Below, piece by piece: positions 1-8,368 of a DNA stretch of 33,328 nt (its first letter is position 1; each line of letters starts with the position of its first letter). The notes beneath the pieces were generated by a model that was not told where the DNA came from, did not search any database, and worked only from the letters and a program-made list of their open reading frames with translations. The stretch comes from an uncultured Fibrobacter sp. (lineage in GTDB: Bacteria > Fibrobacterota > Fibrobacteria > Fibrobacterales > Fibrobacteraceae), in assembly GCA_947306305.1 (NCBI GenBank), contig CAMZGI010000005.1:1-33328 (forward strand), in the 5' to 3' direction. The translations under genes and the position numbers were made by a program.

Positions 1-22
1 ATTATTTGCTTAGGAGGAAAGG

Positions 23-54
23 GAAGACGGGGTTCGCCCCGCCTTCTTTTTTTT
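23..54 (+). terminator. Rho-independent terminator, UUCG-loop hairpin plus T-tract, probably of the gene upstream of the window
   Basis: GAAGACGGGG-TTCG-CCCCGCCTTC followed by TTTTTTTT; one A/C mismatch in the stem. Confidence 0.8.
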
Positions 55-192
55 GCGTTCCCACCGCCTTGTAACTAGTAACTTAGAACTAGTAACTACT
101 TTGTTTGTATTTAGAAAAATGCTTAAAATTTTATTAAATATTAAAAATTGCTTAAATTTGAATAAAAACTAAGATTTTTTATGATAAAACTA

Positions 193-221
193 TTGACTTT
201 TTAAATTTTGCGATTTATATT
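193..221 (+). promoter_or_regulatory. Sigma70-like promoter of the first cassette
   Basis: TTGACT, 17-nt spacer, TATATT; same layout and similar sequence at 3195-3223. Confidence 0.65.
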
Positions 222-278
222 TAGAAATGTGAGCAGCACGGACGTTCAAGCCGAAGTGCGGCTCGTTTAGGAGGAAAC

Positions 279-1112
279 ATGAAAGATATACTAGAATACA
301 CTAGCTATCGCCAGTATATCGCGGACTACTACGCCGAGAGAAAGGCTAAGTCTGCGTTTACCTGGCAAGAATTCACGCGGGCGGCGGGGTTCTCTTCGCC
401 GGTTCACCTTAAATACGCGAGCGAAGGTCGCCTGAATTTGAGCGACGCGGCTGCGCTGCGTGTGGCTCAAGCCATGCATCTTGCAGATTTCGAGCAAGAG
501 TACTTTTGCGAAATGGTCAAGTTCGACCATGCCAAAACAGATGCCGAAAAAAAATCGGCGTTCAGCAAAATGCTTGCCATTGCAGATGCCCACAAAGCAA
601 AAATCGTAGAAGGCGATGCGTTCCGCTATTTCGAGAGCTGGAAAAATCCGGTGCTGCGCGAGCTTGCTCCTGCAATGCCGGGGGCGAAACCTTTGACTCT
701 TGCAAAAACTTGCCGTCCCGAAATTACTGCGGCGGAAGTTAGCGAAGCTTTGAACTTTCTTGTCAAGGCGGGTCTTCTGAAAAAAGACGAAGAAGGTCGT
801 TACGTGCAGACCGATAAATTTGTGACAACGGGTCCTATGGAAGTGACTCCTGTGGCTGTCCGTGGAATGCACCGCCAAATGGGCGAGTTCGCGTTGGAAG
901 CTATCGAGGGCGTCGCTCAGGATGAACGTCATTTTTCGGGGCTTACTCTTGGGCTTACGCATAAAGCCTACGAAGAAATTGTCCAAGAAATTGACGCGTG
1001 CCGCAAACGCATTGCCGCTATTGCGACTAGGGATACTGAAATCGACGATGTTTATCGCTTGAACATGCAGCTTTTCCCGTTGACAAACAAAAGTTTAAAT
1101 AAAAAAGTTTAG
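279..1112 (+). CDS. TIGR02147 family (Fibrobacter-type) HTH-containing protein, paralog 1
   Basis: ORF with AGGAGGAAAC RBS; about three-quarters identical by eye to the ORF at 3446; N-terminal HTH-like segment. Confidence 0.85.
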   Translation: MKDILEYTSYRQYIADYYAERKAKSAFTWQEFTRAAGFSSPVHLKYASEGRLNLSDAAALRVAQAMHLADFEQEYFCEMVKFDHAKTDAEKKSAFSKMLAIADAHKAKIVEGDAFRYFESWKNPVLRELAPAMPGAKPLTLAKTCRPEITAAEVSEALNFLVKAGLLKKDEEGRYVQTDKFVTTGPMEVTPVAVRGMHRQMGEFALEAIEGVAQDERHFSGLTLGLTHKAYEEIVQEIDACRKRIAAIATRDTEIDDVYRLNMQLFPLTNKSLNKKV

Positions 1113-1121
1113 GAGGAAACC

Positions 1122-3008
1122 ATGAAAAACTTAAGAATAAGCAGGCAGCTTGTCTGCAAAATGGCGATGCTGCTCGCCTTTATGCTCGCAGCATGTTCTG
1201 ACGACCACGTTGCTGGTGGCGTTACCGAAGAAACTCGCATCTATGCTTTGGCAGGTTACGTGGGCGAAGTTTATCCCATGCTTTTGAAGTCGGCTGATGA
1301 TGTGGAAAAAACAAGGGATTCTTTGGAAGAAGGTTCCGTGTTTGCTGCGAAGGGAACGAAGGTGAGCGTTTTCGAATTGGATTCGTTGACGCTTGAAAAA
1401 ACGGGCCGTTCATTTGTCGGAACCGTTGACAATGATAGCGGCCGCTTTGCATTTGAAAATCTTGAGCTGAACAGTCCGTATGTGCTGGTTGAAACACAGA
1501 ATTCTTGCTATATGGAAGGCTGCCAAGAGCGTGGAATACTCTTTGGTTATCAAACGCATCGTTATAGTCCTACGTATTGCGAAGATTCTGTTTTTGTAGG
1601 GACGGCGGAGTGCTCTAATAAATATTTAGATGTGGTGAGCGCTATTGTGGATTTGCGAAATGTGAAAAAAATAAGTGTTAGCTCTTTGACAACCTCAAAG
1701 ATTCCGTTATTGCAGAAATATTTTGCAGAAGGGAAGTCTTTTGCAGAAGCTAGCGAAATGGCCGAACGAGAAATTCTTGAAAAATTGGGAATATACGAAA
1801 ACCTGGGTGCGTTCGAAGATCTGTCCCGCAATGATTCGGAATTGCTTTATGTGAATGAGCTGTTCCGGTTGGGAGATTTTGATATCCGCTTTGGAATTGA
1901 TAGGATCGATATCCCGCTTTATTTCGCGCCGCCCAAGGCGTTCTCTGTGCGAGGCGAGGGCATAGAACAGTACTACTTGAATTCGATGAAAATGATTGAA
2001 TATAAAGTAGGCTATCTGGCTCGTCAAGATGGTTTGGGACAATGTACTGAAGCTCGTGAAAATGAGGCTGGCAAGGTCAAGAGCATTTATAATAGATATG
2101 ATGTTGCTGTGGTGTGCCGTTCTGGAAAATGGACTTTAGGATTTAAAGCGATTGAGCATGCTAAAGGGACGCTGACAGACAAACGTGATGGAAAAACGTA
2201 TAAGACGGTAACGTATAATTGGGGCGGAGCTACGCAAACTTGGATGGCCGAAAATCTTGATTTTGCAGAAGCGGCAGATTCTTGTTATCGCTCTTGGCTG
2301 GATGACGGAAACTGCAAAGCTTATGGCCTTGCGTATCAGTGGAACTCAGCGATGAATATCAAAAACGATGATATAAAAGCATATTTTGTCGATGCTCAAG
2401 GCGATACGGTCTTTATGAGCAAGAGGTGCTTGGATGCGTATTTTGATGAGTCGAATTTGGATTCGGTGAAGGCTGTTGTGGATTCTTGCGATACGGCGTT
2501 GTACGGAAGCGATTCGCTGGAAACCAAAAAAGGGACGACCACTTGGACCTGGAATTACACGGATTTCATTACTCCAGCGAATCAAAACTCATATCAAGGC
2601 GTTTGCCCCGATGGTTGGAGAATTCCGACATTTGACGATTGGAAGACTTTGTTACAAAATTTGGGCGAACAGTATGGCGTTGATTATAGATCTGTTGTGC
2701 CGGTATTGTACGATGAAGTCGCCACGGGATTTGACATGAAGAGCTATATGCTTGCGTTGGGTGATTCTTTTAGGGTGCTTATTCGCAATCTTGGATTTTA
2801 CAATTATTTTGTTGTGGCTGATACGCGTTTTTACGTGGTTGAATTCTTTAACCAATGGACGGTGAGTGCAGGGTTTGATTTGAATTTCCCTTCTACACGG
2901 CACATGACTATTTTTAAGGATGACAATAAGGAAACTTATCCAGAATTGCTTCAGGGGAGTTTTGGAGATCCGTATCAAAAAGCCGCGGTCCGCTGCATCA
3001 AAAATTAA
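1122..3008 (+). CDS. FISUMP domain-containing lipoprotein, paralog 1
   Basis: Lipobox-like MLAACS; KTYKTVTYNWGGATQTWMAENLDF, GVCPDGWRIPTFDDW and C-terminal AVRCIKN; RBS TTTAGGAGGAAACC. Confidence 0.85.
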   Translation: MKNLRISRQLVCKMAMLLAFMLAACSDDHVAGGVTEETRIYALAGYVGEVYPMLLKSADDVEKTRDSLEEGSVFAAKGTKVSVFELDSLTLEKTGRSFVGTVDNDSGRFAFENLELNSPYVLVETQNSCYMEGCQERGILFGYQTHRYSPTYCEDSVFVGTAECSNKYLDVVSAIVDLRNVKKISVSSLTTSKIPLLQKYFAEGKSFAEASEMAEREILEKLGIYENLGAFEDLSRNDSELLYVNELFRLGDFDIRFGIDRIDIPLYFAPPKAFSVRGEGIEQYYLNSMKMIEYKVGYLARQDGLGQCTEARENEAGKVKSIYNRYDVAVVCRSGKWTLGFKAIEHAKGTLTDKRDGKTYKTVTYNWGGATQTWMAENLDFAEAADSCYRSWLDDGNCKAYGLAYQWNSAMNIKNDDIKAYFVDAQGDTVFMSKRCLDAYFDESNLDSVKAVVDSCDTALYGSDSLETKKGTTTWTWNYTDFITPANQNSYQGVCPDGWRIPTFDDWKTLLQNLGEQYGVDYRSVVPVLYDEVATGFDMKSYMLALGDSFRVLIRNLGFYNYFVVADTRFYVVEFFNQWTVSAGFDLNFPSTRHMTIFKDDNKETYPELLQGSFGDPYQKAAVRCIKN

Positions 3009-3049
3009 AGCGGGTCGGGCATAAAGCGATTGTTTGCTTAGGAGGAAGG

Positions 3050-3079
3050 GAAGACGGGGCTCGCCCCGCCTTCTTTTTT
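3050..3079 (+). terminator. Rho-independent terminator of cassette 1
   Basis: GAAGACGGGG-CTCG-CCCCGCCTTC followed by TTTTTT; near copy of 23-54. Confidence 0.8.
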
Positions 3080-3194
3080 CTTGTTTTTAGGAATAATGAA
3101 ATTGTTATATTGTAAAAAATGCCTTGTTTTTTATAAAATTTCGCCAAAAAGCTTAAATTTGACTTAAAATGAATAAAATATATTGTAAAAACTA

Positions 3195-3223
3195 TTGACT
3201 TTTTGAAATTTTAAGCGTATATT
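3195..3223 (+). promoter_or_regulatory. Sigma70-like promoter of the second cassette
   Basis: TTGACT, 17-nt spacer, TATATT; conserved with 193-221. Confidence 0.65.
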
Positions 3224-3274
3224 TAAAATCGAGGAATGGTTCTGCGTTTGTTCGCTGAACTAAATTGTTTAGGA

Positions 3275-3426
3275 ACCTCTAAAAATTGCTTTGGTAAAGA
3301 AAATTTGAGCGAGACCAAGTGTAGGCAGGAATGAAAAGTGGTGAATACTGGAGGTATTTACCACTTTGAATGACGAACCAGCACGACGTGTCGCAGCCAA
3401 ATTTTTGAAAATGAATTTTTAGAGGT
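3275..3426. repeat. MITE-like or structured element with 13-bp terminal inverted repeats and an internal 14-bp hairpin
   Basis: ACCTCTAAAAATT (3275-3287) and AATTTTTAGAGGT (3414-3426) are perfect inverted repeats; internal AAAGTGGTGAATAC/GTATTTACCACTTT (3335-3348/3354-3367, one G:T); flanks GTTTAGGA at 3267-3274 and 3430-3437; absent from the cassette 1 leader. Confidence 0.6.
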
Positions 3427-3445
3427 GACGTTTAGGAGGAATAAA

Positions 3446-4276
3446 ATGAAAGACGTGCTAGAGTACACTAGCTACCGTCAGTATATTGCGGACTACTATG
3501 CCGATAAAAAGGCGAAGTCTGCATTTACCTGGCAAGAGTTCGCCCAAAAGGCGGGCTTCTCGTCGCCGGTCTATCTCAAATATGTGAGCGAAGGCCGATT
3601 CAATCTCAGTGAAGAAGCGACATCCCGCGTGGCTTGCGCAATGTCCCTGATAGGGTACGAGCGTGAATACTTTTTCGAAATGGTCAGGCTGGACCATGCC
3701 AAAACGGACGAAGAAAAGAAAGCCATTTTCAATAAAATGCTTGCTATTGCCGATATCCACAAAGTGAGGGTTATCGAGGGCGATAGCTTCCGCTATTTCG
3801 ATAGCTGGAAAAATCCTGTGCTGCGTGAGCTTGCCCCTGCGATGCCGGGCGCAAAGCCGCTTGCTCTTGCTAAAGCTTGCCGCCCTAAAATTACCGCAGC
3901 CGAAGTCAGCGACTCGTTGAGCTTCCTTATCAAAGCGAATTTGTTGCAAAAAGACGAAGACGGGAATTATGTTCAAACTGAAAAGTCGGTAACGACCGGC
4001 CCGATGGACGTGACTCCTGTTGCGGTTCGTGGAATGCATCGCCAGATGGGCGAATTTGCGCTTGACGCTATTGATGGCGTGCCGCAGAGCGAACGCCATT
4101 TTTCGGGACTGACGCTTGGCATTACGCGTCGTGCGTACGAAGAGATTGTTCAGGAAATTGCAGCCTTCCGCAAGAGAATCGTTGCAATTGCAACTCGTGA
4201 CGATGAGACTGATGAAGTCTATCGGTTGAATATGCAATTTTTCCCGATGACAAAAAAGAGTGTTAAAAAGGATTAG
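3446..4276 (+). CDS. TIGR02147 family HTH-containing protein, paralog 2
   Basis: ATG at 3446 after TTTAGGAGGAATAAA; the track start at 3425 lies within the inverted repeat end; close paralog of 279-1112. Confidence 0.85.
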   Translation: MKDVLEYTSYRQYIADYYADKKAKSAFTWQEFAQKAGFSSPVYLKYVSEGRFNLSEEATSRVACAMSLIGYEREYFFEMVRLDHAKTDEEKKAIFNKMLAIADIHKVRVIEGDSFRYFDSWKNPVLRELAPAMPGAKPLALAKACRPKITAAEVSDSLSFLIKANLLQKDEDGNYVQTEKSVTTGPMDVTPVAVRGMHRQMGEFALDAIDGVPQSERHFSGLTLGITRRAYEEIVQEIAAFRKRIVAIATRDDETDEVYRLNMQFFPMTKKSVKKD

Positions 4277-4285
4277 GAGGATATC

Positions 4286-6304
4286 ATGATTTGCATAAAA
4301 ATTAGCGAGCAGTTTGTTCGCAGACTCGCTTCACTGCGGATGTTCTTAGTGGCGTGTTTGGCGGTCGCTTTGAACTTTGCTATTGCGACTCTTTTTGCCA
4401 TGATGTTCGTGGCGTGTTCTTTGGGCGGTTCTACCGAAGAGACTAGTTTGTTGGGAGGCTCTTCTGAGGAGCCCGATGTTGTGGCATCTCTTGAGAACAT
4501 CTCTGTAAGAGGGCTTGCAATGGTGAGCGCAAGTCCTGAATCCGTTGACAGTACCGAAATTGGGCTTTCTTTGAGCGGTATGCCCAAAGGCTCTGTGGTG
4601 ACTCTTTACGAGCTTGATCCCGATTCGCTCGAAAGGACGGGTGTTTCCTTTGCCGATACGATTGATAATGACTATGGCACGTTTGATATTCAAGGCGTGA
4701 CGTTGAATTCCCCGTATGTGTGGATTACTGCGGTCGAAAAAGAAGGGCTTGCCATGGATGTTGATTATATGTACAACCCGATTGAAAACTCACTTCGTGT
4801 CAGCGCGTTTGTTGATGTTCGCGATACGACTCCGGTTACGGTTGATATCTTTTCGGATCTAGTCGCTTATCGTGCTCGAGTCTTGATGCTTATCGGGAAT
4901 AGCTATAAGGATGCCGTGGCCCAGGCCAAACGTGAAATCCTTGAGGCGTTTGGAGTCTATGGTGTTTCTATCGACAGCTTGGACGTGACGAGCATCGATT
5001 ATTATGCCATGCAGTCGGTTCTTGTGGGCGTTGCGAATTCTGCATACGACGTGGGCGAAGTCCGCACCAATGAATATGTGGCAAAGGCTTTTGAACAGAC
5101 GGGTTCATTCATGAGGGAAAAGAAAACGATTCTCTATGGAATCCGCAGTGTCGCAAGTGATATGAAATTCAGACTTTCTATCCCGCAGAGTCTTTACGAT
5201 CAAATGGGTACAGTTGCTGCCAAGGAATATCAGGCAATGCTTCTTTATGAAAAATACCTTGCAGGAATGTTGTCTGTAATGCTTGAAGCTGGGCAGTGCA
5301 CTACTGAACGTGAAGGAACAACTGTTGATATTGCTAGTGAAAATATTTTCAAATCTTCTGGGCCTAAGTATAACATTGTCTGCCGTTCTGGTAGCTGGCA
5401 CATGGCGTATGAACAAGTTCCCCATACATTCGGAACGATGACGGATACACGTGATGGAATCACTTATAAAACCGTGACGATTGATTTTGGTGGGCAGACG
5501 CAGACTTGGATGGCGGAAAACTTGAGATACAACGGTGTAGAATCGAGCTGCCTTAACGATAAAGAACAGAATTGCAATACGTATGGTCGTCAATACGATT
5601 GGCATATTGCGACGGGCCTTGGCGAATCAATTTTGCGGAATGAATTCGATTCTATGCAGGAATGTATTGATTCCTTGTCTCCGCGATATTCGGCGGATCC
5701 GCTACCGTATGATTCTGCGTTTATTGCCAAATGCATTGCCGAGCTTGATGACCCGAATCCAGAAAATATTGAAAAATGTGAATATTACGGTGGTAAGCCT
5801 CAACCGATTGATTATGACTCTTTGAAAGCTGCATATAATCAAGAAATTCTGGATCGTTGCGAACGGTCTATGAGCGCAGATGCAAGGTTTATCGATTATA
5901 CAAAGTTGAATTTGGATAGCATGGCGGTTACTCAAGGCGTTTGCCCGGATGGCTGGAGAATTCCCACTTTAGACGATTGGGAAACAATCTTCCAGTATAT
6001 CGATCGTAAATGGCATTCGACTGCAGAAGGCTCGTTCTTGTTGGCGGCTCCTTCTATTGGCGACCCGTTTGGTTTTGGCTTGAACAATACGGTTGAAATG
6101 GAATGGGCTGGCGCTCAATCGCTAAAGGTTGAAAGACTGCTTGGAATGTATATGATGATTTCGACACAGAATGATCGCGTTGCGGCTTCTGTAGGTGAAT
6201 TTAAGTCTGTGCCGGTAAAGAGTACGGGATGGGTGTTTAATTATGATGCCGTTTCGTATGAAGTTTTTTTTAAGAAACTCTTTGTTCGTTGCATCAAAAA
6301 TTAG
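4286..6304 (+). CDS. FISUMP domain-containing lipoprotein, paralog 2
   Basis: Hydrophobic leader ending MMFVACS; QTWMAENLRY, GVCPDGWRIPTLDDW, C-terminal VRCIKN. Confidence 0.85.
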   Translation: MICIKISEQFVRRLASLRMFLVACLAVALNFAIATLFAMMFVACSLGGSTEETSLLGGSSEEPDVVASLENISVRGLAMVSASPESVDSTEIGLSLSGMPKGSVVTLYELDPDSLERTGVSFADTIDNDYGTFDIQGVTLNSPYVWITAVEKEGLAMDVDYMYNPIENSLRVSAFVDVRDTTPVTVDIFSDLVAYRARVLMLIGNSYKDAVAQAKREILEAFGVYGVSIDSLDVTSIDYYAMQSVLVGVANSAYDVGEVRTNEYVAKAFEQTGSFMREKKTILYGIRSVASDMKFRLSIPQSLYDQMGTVAAKEYQAMLLYEKYLAGMLSVMLEAGQCTTEREGTTVDIASENIFKSSGPKYNIVCRSGSWHMAYEQVPHTFGTMTDTRDGITYKTVTIDFGGQTQTWMAENLRYNGVESSCLNDKEQNCNTYGRQYDWHIATGLGESILRNEFDSMQECIDSLSPRYSADPLPYDSAFIAKCIAELDDPNPENIEKCEYYGGKPQPIDYDSLKAAYNQEILDRCERSMSADARFIDYTKLNLDSMAVTQGVCPDGWRIPTLDDWETIFQYIDRKWHSTAEGSFLLAAPSIGDPFGFGLNNTVEMEWAGAQSLKVERLLGMYMMISTQNDRVAASVGEFKSVPVKSTGWVFNYDAVSYEVFFKKLFVRCIKN

Positions 6305-6312
6305 GGGGAAAT

Positions 6313-8025
6313 ATGTTTAGTTTGAATAAAAAGATATTTCTTGGATGCTCGTTGTTGCTTTCTTTGTACGCGTGCTCCAATGACGATCCCAATGCAGTGG
6401 CACCGCTTGCTATTCAAATGACGGAAACTGGAGAAAGTTCCGCGAAGACGAGTGAAGCATTCAATTTGAATAACGTTCGTGTTGATGGCCGCGCGGTAAC
6501 TTTGTCGCGAAAAGAAAATGGTTCGGCGACGGTGTATCACCTTTATGAATTAGCTTCGAAGGTCAGAATGTATGAGCTGGATTCGGTGACTCTTGAACCG
6601 ACTGGCGATATCTGGAGAAGCTTTATTCTTGATACGAATGGAAACTTTCGCTTCGATAGCCTCTCGCTGCATAGCCCTTATGTGATGATTGAAGCGGAAC
6701 CGTCTAATCCAGAATTGGGCATGAACTTGAATATTAGCACAAGAGCAATTATCGATGTGCGAAAGTCAAAGGACGTTAGCGTCAATGTATTGACGTATCT
6801 TGAAAGTTTCCGCTTGCGTCATTTGGTTGCGTCGGGGGTTGCTTTTGATGCTGCCAAAACTCAGGCGATGCGTGAAGTTCTGGATGCATTTGGCTTGTAT
6901 GATGAACCGTTAGATTACGATAAAAAAGACAATGCCCACGCTCAAGAATATCTGGATTTTGCGGGATTCTTCTATATCAATATATTTTTGGATTCCGTAG
7001 TGACAGTGTTTAGCCAAAGTGGCATGTTGAGAAATATCGATAGTTTGTCTTCGCAATCGCTTGTCAACTGGGCTGTTTGCGATATTGATGCAACCAATAA
7101 ACAATATGTGGACTATGCTGCGAATTTCTTGTCTTCTTTACATGGATTTGGCAAGTGTACGCCAGAACTTGAAGGCACTAGTTTTGAGGTGACTGATGGC
7201 TATTATCATTTCCAGTGTACGGGAAATCAGTGGAAAACCTCTTTACAGGGATTTAAGCAAATTGATTTTTCTGAAGGCGAGATGACGGATAGCCGTGATG
7301 GAAAAACCTACAAGACTGTTACGTATAACATTAATGGCTCCGCGCAAACTTGGATGGCTGAAAATCTGGATTATGGAGATGGTGTGCATAAGGAATGGTG
7401 CTTTGAAATCAAATCGGATAATAGCAGTTTAAATTCAGTTTTATTCAAAAATGTTTTTCCTGCGGAATCATCGGGCTGTAGCGCTTACGGTGGCTTGTAT
7501 AGGGCTTATGATGCGTTGATGCTAGATACAACGTTCTTGGTTGAAAATGCGCTAGATACATGCATTGCCAATCGTCTGAAAAATTGGCTAGGGAATAGTC
7601 CTGTTGCTATTGATACTTTAGAAGTGCTCGAAACCTGCTATTATGATTTTTTGAACGAAGATAAGGTTGTTCATTGGGCTGATTCTGTTGAAACAGCTAA
7701 CGGCCATGTTCAAGGAATTTGTCCTGATGGGTGGCATATACCGACAGGAGATGAGTGGAAAGCTTTGTGGACGCTTTTGGACGGTGTGAGCTTTGGTGAC
7801 GATCTGTTGGGTGACCCTTCGGGATTTGGGTTGAATGCAATCTCTCAAGAATCCAAAGAAAGTGGTTTTGTTCAAGTAAAAGAGGATGTTTATTTTGCTA
7901 TGAAACCGCAATTTTTACCTGATCCTCAAATAAAGTATTGGTCTTGGAGCTATAGACCGCATAATCCTCAATTCGGATACAGAGTAGGCCCAGCTTTCTC
8001 GTTCATCCGTTGTGTCAAGAATTAA
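6313..8025 (+). CDS. FISUMP domain-containing lipoprotein, paralog 3
   Basis: ATG at 6313 after AGGGGGAAAT; lipobox-like LYACS; QTWMAENLDY, GICPDGWHIPTGDEW, C-terminal IRCVKN. Confidence 0.85.
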   Translation: MFSLNKKIFLGCSLLLSLYACSNDDPNAVAPLAIQMTETGESSAKTSEAFNLNNVRVDGRAVTLSRKENGSATVYHLYELASKVRMYELDSVTLEPTGDIWRSFILDTNGNFRFDSLSLHSPYVMIEAEPSNPELGMNLNISTRAIIDVRKSKDVSVNVLTYLESFRLRHLVASGVAFDAAKTQAMREVLDAFGLYDEPLDYDKKDNAHAQEYLDFAGFFYINIFLDSVVTVFSQSGMLRNIDSLSSQSLVNWAVCDIDATNKQYVDYAANFLSSLHGFGKCTPELEGTSFEVTDGYYHFQCTGNQWKTSLQGFKQIDFSEGEMTDSRDGKTYKTVTYNINGSAQTWMAENLDYGDGVHKEWCFEIKSDNSSLNSVLFKNVFPAESSGCSAYGGLYRAYDALMLDTTFLVENALDTCIANRLKNWLGNSPVAIDTLEVLETCYYDFLNEDKVVHWADSVETANGHVQGICPDGWHIPTGDEWKALWTLLDGVSFGDDLLGDPSGFGLNAISQESKESGFVQVKEDVYFAMKPQFLPDPQIKYWSWSYRPHNPQFGYRVGPAFSFIRCVKN

Positions 8026-8088
8026 GTCAAGAATTGAATTTGCTCCCTCATTTTGTTTAGGAGGAATGTTAGGAATAAAAGAGGGACA

Positions 8089-8118
8089 GGAGACGGGCTG
8101 CGGCCCGCCTTCCTTTTT
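8089..8118 (+). terminator. Rho-independent terminator after the FISUMP cluster
   Basis: GGAGACGGGC-TGCG-GCCCGCCTTCC followed by TTTTT. Confidence 0.75.
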
Positions 8119-8138
8119 ATGTGTCGCTCCACTTTGTG

Positions 8139-8307
8139 TCATGACCGCTGCATCTCGGTCATGACAGAACGTAAACGTTCTGTCGCGACTCTCGATTTGC
8201 ATGTCATTCCACTTCGTGGCATGATCGCTGCACCTCGGTCATGACAGAACATAAATGTTCTGTCGCGACCCTCGGTTTGCGTGTCATTCCCGGCTTGACC
8301 GGGAATC
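8139..8307. repeat. Two 80-bp tandem repeat units, each with two hairpins, followed by a third extragenic palindrome
   Basis: Copies start at about 8140 and 8220; hairpin B is GACAGAACGT-AA-ACGTTCTGTC in unit 1 and GACAGAACAT-AA-ATGTTCTGTC in unit 2; then GTCATTCCCGGCTTGACCGGGAATC at 8283-8307. Confidence 0.85.
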
Positions 8308-8368
8308 TTCATGCGTAAATATTGTATCTTTACTCTATCTTGCGCTTTATGCGCGAAAAGGATTTGTT

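Noticed and set aside
291-986. Long minus-strand ORF (231 aa) opposite the first TIGR02147 gene, and similar antisense ORFs at 3458-4237, 10265-11329, 23004-24086 and 32419-33276
   Set aside because: Antisense shadows of strong coding genes with recognisable families; R/H-rich composition and no domain motifs.
3425-3445. Alternative upstream ATG for the second TIGR02147 protein
   Set aside because: It lies in the inverted-repeat end and before the RBS; ATG 3446 has AGGAGGA at the right spacing and matches paralog 1.
8053-8244. Small ORFs across the terminator and 80-bp repeats (plus 8053-8244, minus 7915-8202)
   Set aside because: Cover hairpins and tandem repeats; no protein-like sequence.
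8139-8307. CRISPR array
   Set aside because: Only two tandem units, 80-bp period, palindromic throughout, no unique spacers and no cas genes.
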